The notes under the pieces are model-generated. The model was not told where the DNA came from. It saw only the letters and a list, made by a program, of their open reading frames with translations, and ran no database searches. From Dactylorhiza incarnata (lineage: Eukaryota; Streptophyta; Magnoliopsida; Asparagales; Orchidaceae), in the NCBI GenBank assembly GCA_033032865.1, contig JAWHQI010000239.1:1054001-1118000 (forward strand): a stretch of 64,000 nucleotides of DNA, given 5' to 3'. The position numbers were made by a program, and so were the translations under genes. Shown piece after piece: positions 1-10,760 of this stretch. How positions within the stretch are numbered: the first letter of the stretch is position 1; every line of letters starts with the position of its first letter.

Positions 1-200
1 ACCCGCAAGTCCCAACAGCCTAGGCCCGCAAGCCCCTACTGCCCCCGAGCCCGCAAGCTCGACACTCAGGCCTTCACGCCCTACAACACGGACCCGCAAG
101 GTCCAACAGCCTAGGCACGCAAGCCCCTACTGCCCCCGAGCCTGCAAGCTCGACAAGTTGCACCCGCAAGTGCACTTCCCTGGCCCTCAAGCCTCACAGC
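1..200. repeat. 91-bp direct repeat rich in CCCGCAAG
   Basis: A unit starting ACCCGCAAG at position 1 recurs at 92, so the period is 91 bp. The second copy is followed by decaying fragments such as CCCTCAAGC to about 200. Within each unit short blocks of the form CCGCAAG recur, so the repeat itself grew from a smaller motif. No long frame is open. It could be the 3' non-coding part of a retroelement lying mostly left of the window, but nothing here proves that. Confidence 0.75.
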
Positions 201-954
201 TCTCCAGCCCTCAAGCTAGATGATTTGGCCTGCAAGCCTTACAATAAATTATAGTAAGAGAAACTGTTACTTCTGCCGGATGAAGATCGTCAACTTTAGC
301 CTGTTGAAGATTGGCTCCTTGAGATTGAAGAAGATGCTTTTGAATCAGATCTTGAGCGCACGATTCTTCTTCGAATCTTTTCTGAGCCTGATGAAGATTG
401 GCACCTTAACAGTCGATGAAGATGACTGCTTCTTCTTTTCTTTCTTTCTTTTCTTTCTTACGCCACTAGTGATGTTCGATTCGCTATATGCGCAAGTTCT
501 TTCTTTTTTTTTTTTTGAATTTTTTTAGGGCAACCTCTTATCTCTTTTATAAGACTGCGAGGTCCCCAACGGTCTTCTGACAAAAATGCCTTAAGTGTCA
601 GAAGCTCCTTTCCTTGAGAGCGCGCGCTGATTAGACAATCAGGCGGCGACATTAAATGCTGACAGCGCGTCCGTAACATTTGAATCTGTCTTGACGATAT
701 TTCCATCGTTACGACGTCATGGACAATATCTCGACGACAGGACTTTGTCGATGCCTCGGTCTTCTTACTTCTTCCACTGATGCTAATATCTCGACGATGC
801 GAGACATTTTTGTGCTTCTGCATATGCGATGATATGTTGTCTTGGACTGTGTCGTCGAAATCACCTTGGCTTCTCGACGACATGCCTTCTTTACGACGAT
901 GTTTGTTATTTCTTGACGACAAGCCCACTTTGGTGAAGTCGACGATACTGTCTT
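201..954. other. Unassigned non-coding DNA
   Basis: The stretch has two degenerate blocks reading GATGAAGAT, a pyrimidine run (TTCTTTTCTTTCTTTC) near 430-460, and from about 690 scattered TCGACGA motifs that grade into the next tandem array. A minus-strand frame open from 1114 to 458 has repetitive Arg/Ser-rich content that follows the repeat and shows no domain. I see no gene, promoter or element end. The short stretch 1191-1329 after the array is also unassigned. Confidence 0.5.
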
Positions 955-1190
955 CTCTGCGTTCGACGATCTTGTCGAGTCTCAGCGGTCGACGATCTTC
1001 CTTCTGAGTTCGACGATCTTGCTTCTGCGTTCGATGAACATGCCAGATCTCAGCGGTCGTCGATCTTCCTTCTGAGTTCGACGATCTTGCTTCTGCGTTC
1101 GACGAACACGCCAAATCTCGGCGTTCGTCGATCTTCCTTCTGAGTTCGCTTTCCTCAATATCATGACGACATGCATACTTTTTCGACGAT
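955..1190. repeat. 68-bp tandem repeat with TCGACGATCTT core
   Basis: The motif TCGACGATCTTCC or TCGTCGATCTTCC begins at 989, 1057 and 1125, an exact 68-bp spacing, with a partial earlier unit from about 961. Each unit has two TCGACGAT half-units (after TTCTGAG and before TTGCTTC). Since 68 is not a multiple of three, the frames open on the minus strand here cannot be a repeated protein domain. Confidence 0.85.
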
Positions 1191-1329
1191 ATCTCTTATG
1201 CTTCTCGACGACATTTTTTTAATTTCCTGAGATTTTAAGCTAGAGAAGTAATCAAATACAAAGTGAAGTTTTCTTGACTTGGTGACTTCTTCAAATCAGG
1301 AATCATGAGGGCAAGATTCCCAACAATTA

Positions 1330-2415
1330 CCACTAGAACCAACTATATATCCATAACTAAATGAACTGGAATGGGTAAAACTTATTCTCCATTGGATGTA
1401 GGGCACCGATCTCTTTCTGAAAAGATGTTGTGGGCAAAAATTAGGCAATCAGATAAAAAACTATGGATGTTTGAAGTTTACGCATCATTTGGAGCTAAAG
1501 CCCGCATTCCTACTGCAACCCGTTATATATTGATCACTAAAAGTTCTGCAATTGGTTAAAAAAAGTTCTCCTTTGAAGGTAGGGTTCCGAGCTCATTTCA
1601 AAAAGGTGCCTTAGGCAAAAATTGGACAACCACTGCAACTCGTTGTATATCGACTACTAAATAGGTAAAACATTGTTTGAAGTTTAGGTGTCATTTAGAG
1701 CAAAATTCTGACTTACCACTGCAACTCATTGTATATCGAGCACTAAATGAACTAGAATGGGTAAAACATGTGCTCCATTTGATGCACGCTCTGACCTCAT
1801 TCCGAAAAGGTGTTTTAGGCAAAAATCAGACAACCGAAACAAAAAGGTATGGACGATTAAAGTTGTGTTTTATTTGGAGCAAAATCCCGAATTACTAATG
1901 CAAACCGTTGTATATCGATCACTAAACAAACTAAAATGGGTAAAATTTGTATTTCATTGGATGCAGAGCTCTAATCTCTTTCTGAAAAAATGTAGTTGGC
2001 AAAAATCGGACAGTCGAATCAAAAGTTATAGATGTTTGAAGTTTAGGTGTCATTTGAAGCTAAATCTCTCAGTTTCACGGCAACCCATTTTACATCGACC
2101 ACTAAACAAAACTGGATTTGAGGCTCTGATCTCATTCCGAAAAGGTGTTATTGGCAAAAATTAGACAACCGGATCAAAAGGTATGGTTGTTTGAAGTTTA
2201 GGCATCATTTGAAGCTAAATCTCGCATTACCATTGCAACCAGCTGAATATCGACCACTAAACAAACTTGAATGGGTAAAACTTGTTCTCCATTAGATGTA
2301 CGGCTCATATTTTTTCTGAAAAAGATACTGTGGGCAAAATATCAGACAACCGGATCAGAAGTAATGGATGTTTGATGTTTAGGTGTCATTTTGAGCTAAC
2401 CTGCATCACTACTAT
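1330..2415. repeat. Diverged ~180-bp satellite, left block
   Basis: About six head-to-tail units. The anchor GGATGTAGGG or its variants occurs at 1394, 1575, 1780, 1959, a truncated unit near 2116, and 2294, giving periods close to 180 bp with one longer and one shorter unit. Common landmarks inside a unit are GGCAAAAATC, GATGTTTGAAGTTTAGGTGT, GCATTACCAC and GACCACTAAAC. Copies differ at many positions, so the array is old. The unit length is in the nucleosome-size class common for plant centromeric and pericentromeric satellites; a centromeric role is not shown. Short frames of 60-135 codons here are chance frames. Confidence 0.85.
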
Positions 2416-2670
2416 TGTTGACCCAGAAATCGGCGATCCTCCCCTGGGAGGCCTTTTTTGCTACCTTTTTACAGATTTCGCGCACAAGAAAGTTATAGAC
2501 CTCACGCAAAGGCTATTTCACTCCCAAAATAGCAAGAAGCGATAGTTTCTACCCTCACACTGTCTATAGTAGGCATTTTCTCCGTCCTAGCCGCCGACGA
2601 CCTCTACCATTGTAGTCGGTGGTCTCATTCTTTCTAACCGTCGGCGGCCTCCAACACCAAGGATGGTGGT

Positions 2671-4721
2671 TGTAACACCCTGCCAGTACAAATAATATAA
2701 CAGTAGGTCCGGCCGGGACCCCACGCCATACTATACACACTAGCTAGGCATTATAAGGTGATAAACATAAAAGAACAACAACTACACAAGAGTATAAAAA
2801 AACGTAAGAGGATGCATTTGGATTAAACATCTTTTAGAATTGTCCACTATCCCAGGAATGAAACAAATAGAGTTAAGTTACGGCCTTAAGGCCATACATT
2901 TACCAAATGTACTAAACTCAAAGCATACATCGACGCGCAGGCCAGCAAAACATGAAAAGCAGAAATGAGGCTGGCCTTGGAGGGCCAACTCCGCAAAGGG
3001 CCACCGCCAGCTATTTCCCGCTAGGCTCACCTGCTCCTGCATAAGAACATTCCACCAAGAGGTGGCAAATAAAGCAACGGTCAGCACAGCTGACCAAATT
3101 ATAACGACCCCACCCCTTTCTCGGGGTGGCGGAGCTTCTTCCCTACAAGCAAGCTGTACTAGCAACATGTAATAATATAAGGAATGTGCAAACTACACAA
3201 GGTGAGGTTTCAAGCACAATCAATCTTCTAGGATGAGCATCAAAGAAAATGGAACCTAGGCATGCACTTGATGTTGGTTGGGTTCACCTGAAGGTTCCCC
3301 GCAACCGCCTAAGCAACCGCATGAGGCTAACATAACATCAGTTCATCACAAACACTCCACCCTAAGGACATAGCCTTAGGTGTGGAAAAAGATCTTTTGG
3401 TCGGTCTAGGTAAGACACCTTCCACGACCTCTCCCATGATCACACGGCTTACATGAGGTTTGGACCTCTCACCGATCGGCATGGAAACGAGTTCGGTTCA
3501 GCTTTGCACGTGCTCTAACCATTGCAATCTATCGCAAGACGCGGGTACGGCTTCACCTCGGCCCGTAAGGGTTTAGCACATCAAGTGCCCACAAAATTAA
3601 GCTACGCATCTAATCCTTTCACGTGGACTTAGACTTCGCAAAACGACCAAGGAGGAGATCCAAGACCACTCCTCTTCAAATTTAGTGGCAAAGGTTTGCA
3701 TTCAACCACCCAAGCAAGGGGCTTTTGTTAGGCTCTCAAAAGGCACCTAAAACTCAAGTCCCGTAACACAATAGAGGATCCCACGGAGACATTCTCCGGC
3801 ATGCATTCTAGGCTTAACCTAAATGCAACGTCGCAATCCAAGCAACACCGATCCGGGCTCACGACCACGAATAGGCTTCACACAAAATGCCTAAATCCGC
3901 ACGACTACCAGATTTCTAAATGCAATATGCCGGGGACGGAGAAAATCGACCCGGAGTTCCGATGAACTAGAGGAAATCCTACACTTCACCCATTTGGTGA
4001 AAGGGATTCCTCATGCAAGCATAGAAAAGGAATGAGAGGACAAAAACACGTCCAAAGACCGGGAGGAAGAATCGTTACCCTTGGAGTACGCTTCGGCGCC
4101 ATGGAACAAAACTTGTTCGGTGGGAAACGATGGCAGCGGACTCTTCTCTGCGAATCCGGTCTCGGTTTGAGAATCCGAGCTTTGGAGCTCCTTCAATGGG
4201 GGAAAATGGCTCCTCCTTCTCTTTAGGTTTTCAAAGGTATGAGAGAGAGTGGGGTGGGTGAAATGAGGTTCTAAACCCTCATTTCCCGACCTTAAGCCAT
4301 CAGGAAATATTTCCCACCATCAGATCTCCTCACAACTCAACAGATGGCTCAGATTTAAACTTAAAAACGGGCTGGAAAAACTCGTACACGGCTTGGCACA
4401 CGGCCGTGTGCCAGGCCGTATGAACACACAGGAAAAACTGGAGCTAGGAACACCCATGCACACGGCCATGTCTATGGCCGTGTGGATTTACACGGTTAGG
4501 GACACAGCCGTGTGCCTAGCCGTGAACTTCTCTGCCAAAGTTTGACGCTTAAAATTCACGGACACGGCCTTGCACATGGCCGTGTCGCAAGCCATGTGAA
4601 AAATCAGCTTCTCTAAAAAGCTTCCTAAACACCCCCCAAACATTCCCAAAACCCCATGGGACTCCTCTAATGCTCTTAGGGTCTTCATGGAAAGCAATTA
4701 TATGAATTTTGGGGTGTTACA
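2671..4721 (-). mobile_element. K: solo LTR, TGTAACACCC...GGGTGTTACA
   Basis: A 2051-bp unit with inverted ends TGTAACACCC/GGGTGTTACA sits inside one 72-bp repeat unit of J, splitting GGATGGTGGT from CTCCTCCG. Flanking 5-mers are GTGGT (2666-2670) and ATGGT (4722-4726), a target duplication with one mismatch. These ends are typical of plant Tekay/Del-type chromovirus LTRs. No gag or pol is present, so this is a solo LTR left by LTR-LTR recombination. I prefer the minus orientation, because TGTAACACCCCAAAATTC is a usual 5' start and palindromic sequence then lies upstream of a leader-like region. It is younger than J. Confidence 0.8.
4386..4600 (-). promoter_or_regulatory. Palindrome cluster in LTR K (CACGGCCGTG cores)
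   Basis: Position 4394-4413 is a perfect 20-bp palindrome, TGGCACACGGCCGTGTGCCA, which extends outward with one mismatch to about 32 bp. At 4459-4484 two 11-nt arms (CACACGGCCAT/ATGGCCGTGTG) flank a 4-nt loop. Near 4560-4590 GACACGGCC pairs with GGCCGTGTC across 8 nt. More CACGG/CCGTG half-sites lie between. In the minus orientation the cluster is in the U3 part of the LTR. Function is inferred only from position. Confidence 0.6.
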
Positions 4722-5125
4722 ATGGTCTCCTCCGTCTAACTGCTAGGTCGGCGGTCTCCTTTTAACCATTGGCGGCCTCCAACACCAAGGATGGCGGTCT
4801 CCTCCGTCTAACCGCTAGGTCGGCGGTCTCCTTCTAACCACCGGCGGCCTCCAACACCAAGGATGGCGGTCTCCAATTTTCTAACCGACAGGTCGGCGAC
4901 CTTCACCAAGGTATGCGGCGGCTTCCTCCAACCGCCCCAGGTAAGTGTCGTGGTCGGCGGTCTCCTCCGTCTAACCGCCAGGTCGGCGATCTCCTTCTTT
5001 TCTAACCGCAAAGATGGCGGTCACAACTTGCCTAACCACCAGCTAGACGACCTCCAAAAAAGTAGAGCTCGTCGGCATCCTCCGTCGTTCTAGTCGATGA
5101 GAAAGGCGGCGACCTCCAATTTTCT
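4722..5125 (+). repeat. ~72-bp GCGGTCTCC repeat in the U3 of LTR J
   Basis: GGATGGCGGTCTCC recurs at 4789 and 4861 (72-bp spacing), and a further copy is the one broken by K at 2661. Units share CGTCTAACCG, AGGTCGGCGGTCTCC and CGGCGGCCTCCAACACC. Later units to about 5125 are increasingly degenerate. The array lies directly upstream of the TATA box at 5187. Confidence 0.7.
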
Positions 5126-5186
5126 AACCGCGCGGGTAGAGTTCCAGCCACCAGCTCACCGGCGATGACGACACCGACCATGAGCC

Positions 5187-5194
5187 TATAAATA
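5187..5194 (+). promoter_or_regulatory. TATA box of LTR J
   Basis: TATAAATA within GAGCCTATAAATAGGA matches the position and context of the TATA boxes in the related LTRs at 8653 and 55742 (AGCCTATAAATAGGG). It lies about 540 bp before the conserved AGGGAAAGCCCG block, much as in the other copies. Confidence 0.65.
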
Positions 5195-5878
5195 GGACCC
5201 TCGAGCATGAACAGGGGAGGAGGACACGATGACGAGAGCAGAAATTTGACTCTGCGGTCTGGTTTAATCTAACCGCATGCACCGTGCGGTTAGCCTCCAG
5301 CAGCTCCGGCGACCTCAAGGGGAAGACCGCTCGGGTCGATGTCCATCACCTCCAAATGCGGCCTGACGATTAATAAAAGCTTACCGGACTTCCTTACCGC
5401 TATCAAGAAGGCAGGAGGCGGTCTGACTGGTCTAAGCATTTTGTCAGCTGTGGCCCGATGACATTGATGTTGCCAGACGACAGCGCGATTTCAGTCGGCC
5501 CGATTTGAGCAACTTCCTAACAGCTTCATGGCGCCTTTGGGACTTTTGTCTAGCTGATTTGGCAACTTGGACGCCAACCTATCAATTTGGTCAAAAGTTC
5601 AAGCGACTCAAGCGGCCTGAACGGAATAGTCGGGCTCTTTCTTAATCATTTGCTCTTGTAATCAACATTGTTTTCTCCTCTCTACATACTCAAATCCAAG
5701 GCAAGCTGTAATATAGGTTCATAAATAAAGGGAAAGCCCGCCACAGGAGTTGCATTTTCCGCGGCAGGTGAAGTATGGCCTTGCCGCAAGCTAGCGGTCC
5801 TCTCTCCTTTTCTCTTTCTCATCTCTTCACTCGTGAATCAAGTAACCAGCTGCTCGACATTTAACCCCTCTCATCTCA

Positions 5879-8244
5879 CAAAGTTTAGGTATCATTAGTA
5901 AGTAAAACCCTCATTTCCACTACAACCCGTTTTCCATCAACCAATAAACTAATTCAAATGGATAAATCCTATTCTTCATTGGATTTAGGGATGTGAGCAC
6001 ATTCTAGAAAGTTGTATATGGCAAAAACCAGACAACTAGATCAAAAGTAATGGTTGTTTGAAGTTCAGATGTCCTTTGTAGCTAAATATGGAATTATCAA
6101 TGCACCCACTGTATATAGACCACAAAATGAACTGGAATTGGCAAAACTTCTACTCGATTGGATATAGGGCTCAGATCTTATTCTAAAAAGGAGTTGTGAG
6201 CCAAAATCTGACAACCGGGTCAAAAGTTATGGATACTTGAAGTTTAGGTATCATACAGAGCATAATCATGCATTACCACTACAACCCCCAGAATATTGAC
6301 CGCAAAATGAATAAAATGTAAAAATCTTGTTATCCATTGGATGTAGGTCTCTGAGCCATTCTGAAAAGGTGTTATGGGAGAAAATTGAAAAGTAGATCAA
6401 AAGTTATGGTTGCTTGAAGTGTCGGTATCATTTTGAGGTAAATCCCTCATTTCCAACGCAACCCACTGTCCATCGACCACTAAACAAGTTCAAATGGATA
6501 AATCCTATTCTTCATTAGATTTTGGGCTGTAAGCTCATTTCAAAAATGTGTAAAGGGCAAAAATCAGACAATCAAATCAAAAGTAATGGCTGTTTAAAAT
6601 TTAGATGTCATTTGGAGCTAAATCGTGCATTATCATAACAACCCACTGTATATAGACCACTAAACAAACTGGAATTGGTAAAATTGTCCTCGATTGGATA
6701 TAGGGCTCATATCATATTCTGAAAAGGTGTTGTGAGCAAAAATCGGACAATCGGATCAAAAAATCTCGCATTACCACTACAAACCGTTGTATGAGCACAA
6801 AATGAACTACAACTGTTAAAACTCGTTCTACATTAAATGTAGGTCTCCGATCCTTTCCGAAAAGGTGTTTCAGGTAAAAATCGAACAAGCAGATCAAAAT
6901 TTTTGACTGCTTGAAGTTTAGGTGTCATTTGGAGCTAAATCCCGCATTACCACTACAACCTGCTGTATATTGACAACTTAACAAATTGGAATAGGTAGAA
7001 CTTTGTTCTCCATTGGATATAGGGCTCCGAGCTCATTCCGGAAAGGTGTTGTGGGCAAAAATCAGACAAAAGGATAAAAAGTTATTGATGTTTAAAGTTT
7101 AGGTGTTCTTTGGAGATAAATCTCACATTACTACTGCAACTCACTATATATTGACCACTAAACAAACTAGAATGGGTAAAACATGTTCTCCATTGTTTGT
7201 ATGGCTCCGATATTATTCTGAAGAAGTATTGTGGGCGAAAATTGAACAACCGGATCAAATGTTATAGATGCTTGAAGTATATGTGTCAATTAGAGCTAAA
7301 TCCCTCATTTTCACGGCAACCCACTATCCATCGACCATTAAAAAAACTTGAATGGGTAAATCCAATTCTACATCGGAGGTAGGGCTCTAAGATCATTCCA
7401 AAAAGGTGTTGTGGGCAAAAATTGAACAACCAGATCAAAAGTTATGATTGTTTGAAGTTTAGGTGTCATTTAGAGCTAAATATCGCATTACCACTGCAAC
7501 TATATTGACCACTAAACAAACTGGAATGTGTAAAACTTGTTCTCCATTGGACATAGGGCTCTGATCTCTGTCAGAAACATTGTTGTGGGCAAAATCAGAA
7601 AATCAGATCAAAAGTAATTAATGTTTGAAGTTTAGGTGTCATTTGGGGCAAAATCCCGGATTAATACTGCAACCCGCTGTATATTGACCACTAATAGAAC
7701 TGGAATGGGAAATATATGTTCTCATATAAATGTAGGGCTCCAAGCTCATTCTAAAAAGGTATTGTGGGTAAAAATTAGACAACCTGAACAAAAGTTATGG
7801 ATGTTTGATGTTTAGGTGTTATTTCGAGCTAAATCATGCATTACTATTGCAACCCGTAGTTTATTGACCACTAAAAGAATTGGAACGGCTAAAACATGTT
7901 CTCCACTGAATGTAGGACTTTGATCTGTTTGTGAAAAAGTGTTCTGGGCAAAAATCGGACAACTTGATCAAAAGTTATTGTTGTTTTAAGTTTAGGTGTC
8001 ATTTGGAGCTAAATCTCGCTTTACCACTGCAAGCAGCTGTATATCGATAACAAAATGAATTAGAAGGGATAAAATTGTTCTCCATTGCATGTAGGGCTCC
8101 AATCTCATTTTGAAAAGGTGTTGTGGGCAAATATTGGGCAACCCGATCAAAAGATATGGATGTTTGAAGTTTAGGTGTCATTTGGAGCTAAATCCTGCAT
8201 TACTACTACAACCCTCTACATATTGACCACTAAAAGAACTGGGT
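5879..8244. repeat. Diverged ~180-bp satellite, right block
   Basis: Thirteen or so units continue the left block. Anchors lie at 5981, 6160, 6339, 6517, 6695, 6835 (a 140-bp short unit), 7015, 7195, 7375, 7549, 7728, 7908 and 8087. Most periods are 178-180 bp. The last unit is cut at about 8244 by element E. Units are diverged, with no sign of recent homogenisation. Confidence 0.9.
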
Positions 8245-8965
8245 TGTGTTTAGCTAGAAGACCGCTACCTAAGCTGCACCTCTCCTAGACCGGGCGATTT
8301 GATATGTCTAGCCATTCATCTCTACAATCAACACTTAGCATATGGGTCTCTAAACCCAGACGGAACAGGATGGGTGGTCTGCAAATGCCAGACTGCCATC
8401 AAGGATTGAAGACAACCAAGGCTCAAGTCTAGAGGGCAAGCCGCGGCCTTAGATAATAGACCGCGCAGGTTGCTATTCTCCTTCAATCAAGTTTTCTCAA
8501 TCCAAGCCCGACACAAACTGAAGGACGAGCCGCCAGGCCGCGCGAGGCTTATCGTTTATTCTCCCTTTAGTATCCCGTCACCCCCTACCTGATTCTCCTG
8601 TATCCGGGCAGGCTGTTATTTTATCCCTGCACATTTGGGTAGGCCCCTGAGCCTATAAATAGGGGGGCTATGTTCCCAAGATACACACACTCGAATCCAG
8701 GAGCTCGCTTGTTAGAGTTGCGGTCTCGAGTTCACTATCTTGCGGTCTGTAGCCCGACCGGCTTCTCTTTTTCCTTGCCCTGTAACCCACTATAATCACT
8801 TTACATGAATCAAGGGAAAGCCCGTCACAAGAGTGGAATTCGCCGTGACGGGCAAAGTCTGGTCTCGACCGCCGCTAGTGGTTTGATTTCTCTTAGTCAA
8901 TAGTAACCGACAGCTCGTGGCCTCCTCTTTTTCCTCGCTTCCTTAGCGTGGAATGTGGAGGTGCA
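8245..8965 (+). repeat. 5' LTR of element E
   Basis: It starts near TGTGTTTAGC, where the satellite ends, and is collinear with the D LTR: AGACCGCT near the start, CGGGCAGG(C/T)(T/G)GTTATTTTATCCC, the TATA region, GAGCTCGCTTG, AAAGCCCGTC and AGTAACCGA. The 3' end is taken at GTGCA (8965), which leaves a short gap before TTTTGGCATCAACA, a candidate primer-binding site (TGG at 8970). An end at 8980 (ATCAACA) is the alternative. The complementary tRNA is not recognised. Confidence 0.7.
8653..8660 (+). promoter_or_regulatory. TATA box of LTR E
   Basis: TATAAATA in AGCCTATAAATAGGGGGG. It is the core promoter element of the Tat LTR and has the same context at 55742 in D. Confidence 0.75.
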
Positions 8966-9203
8966 ATTTTGGCATCAACAAAAACACGCTGTAAGACCCC
9001 ATTTTTTGCTACAAAATTGGGTCTTATGCCCAGAACCGCCGCTTTGCGGTGGCACCATCACTCGGGAAGGTCGCCACTACAAAACGTCGATTCTGCCGGC
9101 CATATTGATCACAAAAGAAGTAAAGCTTAAGCAAACTTAAGGAAGTTCAAGTCCACATCACATAGATATAAAATCATCAAAAGGGATGTCCACATAAGAT
9201 AAC

Positions 9204-10760
9204 TGATAGCTAAAATTTAAGATGTAAATAATATTCTCCAAATTCTGCGAACTATAGGCAAGAGCACCTATCATTCATAGCATAGGATATTCAAAACAAA
9301 TAAATATCAAGTGTCGTATTCCACGGGTCTGTTGATTACTTCTACTCACGCAAATTATTATTATTTTATCGGCAGTAAAATAGAGTTTTGAAAATAATTA
9401 GAAGAAAAGAAACATTTGATCGGGAATCATTCTTAAGTGAAATGTTTTGTAAATCTAGAATTCAAAAGAAATCGATTTAGACAAACTTGACCGTGGAGGT
9501 TCCCAAAATATGATAGAACCTCTCTCGAGAGAACTACCACCTAACCTTAGGTTGATCGATTAAGACCCCTCGGCCAGTCGAAACCCCTAAGCTTGCTTTA
9601 TGCGGTGAGCCCCACTATTGGATTTGACTCCAATCCGGAAGATTTGCGTCACCCTCTCTCGAGGAATGCATACAACTCTTTTTACCGATGAGCGATCTAC
9701 CCGTATTTACGGATCTCTCGATACACTAAAATACGGATCAAACTTGATTATCATACCCTAGAAATATGAAACCAAAAATTGCAAATCAACGGTAAATCTT
9801 AGTTTTCCAAACTAAACTATGAATAAGAGATTTTGAAAAGATAAAAGCTTAAGAATTCATCCGACCAAATACTATGAAAATCAAAACATAATTGAGAAGA
9901 AAGTTATTTTTATTTCTAAGTAAAGAAAAGTACAATTGCATGTAAAGTAGATCTAAGCTAGGAATTAAAAAAGACAAGACATAAAATAAAGTTACACTAA
10001 GAAAAATGCAGAAAAACTATACTAGAAACGATCCAAACTAAGCATGGCCTGGATGCCCATCACTTTGGCAGCAGCTGGCTTTTATAGGCAGAAAATTGCT
10101 GAGTCACGCCCTTGGTCACGCCCGTGACCAAGGGCGTGTAAGCTGCGTAATTGCGTCTTGAAAGCCCGGGAACGTTGGGGAAGAAAAACCGCCAAAATTG
10201 ATCATCTCGACGGGTCACGGCCTAGGTCACGCCCGTGACCTAGGGCGTGTCTTGACCGAGTCAGGAAACGGCGGGAAACGGCGCGATCTGGAGTTAATTT
10301 GGCAGTTGAGGGAGAGGGCACGGCCTCGGTCACGCCCGTGACCAAGGGCGTGTAAGCTGGAACGACTCGGCGGCAGAAACTGCTTGAATTGAATGCTTGT
10401 TGGGCGAGTCACGCCCGTGACTTGAAGGTCACGCCCCCGGTCACGCCCGTGACCTGGGGCGTGTAACTTTAATCCGACGTGGCAGCGAGTTCTGTGAGCT
10501 GAAAGCGATACACGGTCGTGGCCATGGTCACGCCCCTAGGTCACGCCCGTGACCTGGGGCGTGTATTGAGGGTTTTTGCAGAAATGCTCCAGAATTTCCC
10601 CTGAACACGGCTATGTGCTTGAAATTGCTATTAGCAGCCCCAAAGTCCCTGAAAATATAAAACAAAGCAAATTAGATATATATTAAATTAAAATTATATA
10701 AAAACTAATTAATTACTACTAAAATACTATATAAAAATAACTATAAATAATGCACTATCA
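9204..10760 (-). repeat. 3' LTR of element H
   Basis: TGATAGC...CACTATCA, 1557 bp, offset by exactly 4090 bp from the other LTR. On the minus strand it has TATAAAAG at 10086-10079 and five long palindromes upstream of it at 10105-10138, 10216-10249, 10319-10352, 10430-10463 and 10529-10563. The polypurine tract TATGGGGGTA abuts it at about 10762-10771. Confidence 0.93.

Larger units (their letters stand above)
2416..5878 (+). mobile_element. J: Tat-type LTR, probably solo or truncated
   Basis: This insert interrupts the satellite. It begins TGTTGACCC and, outside nested LTR K, shows the same arrangement as the Tat LTRs at 8245 and 55232: GCGGTCT-rich U3 repeats, a CCTATAAATAGG promoter at 5185, and the late block AGGGAAAGCCCG (about 5731) that is near-identical in all three. 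No internal coding region follows, so it is a solo or truncated LTR. No clear target duplication is visible, and the satellite resumes at a different phase, which points to rearrangement after insertion. Boundaries are good to about 10 bp. Confidence 0.7.

Noticed and set aside
458..1114. 218-codon minus-strand open frame
   Set aside because: It runs through a 68-bp tandem repeat whose period is not a multiple of three, has low-complexity Arg/Ser content and shows no domain.
1371..2164. Small plus-strand frames (62-135 codons) in the satellite
   Set aside because: They follow the satellite units, shift between units and carry no conserved domain.
2671..4721. K as a DNA transposon with TTGTAACACC terminal inverted repeats
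   Set aside because: The inverted match is only 10-11 bp, the ends fit TG...CA of chromovirus LTRs, and the flanks fit a 5-bp duplication with one mismatch.
10227..10412. 61-codon minus frame present identically at 14317-14502
   Set aside because: Identity is explained by the duplicated LTR of H; the frame covers the palindromic promoter region.
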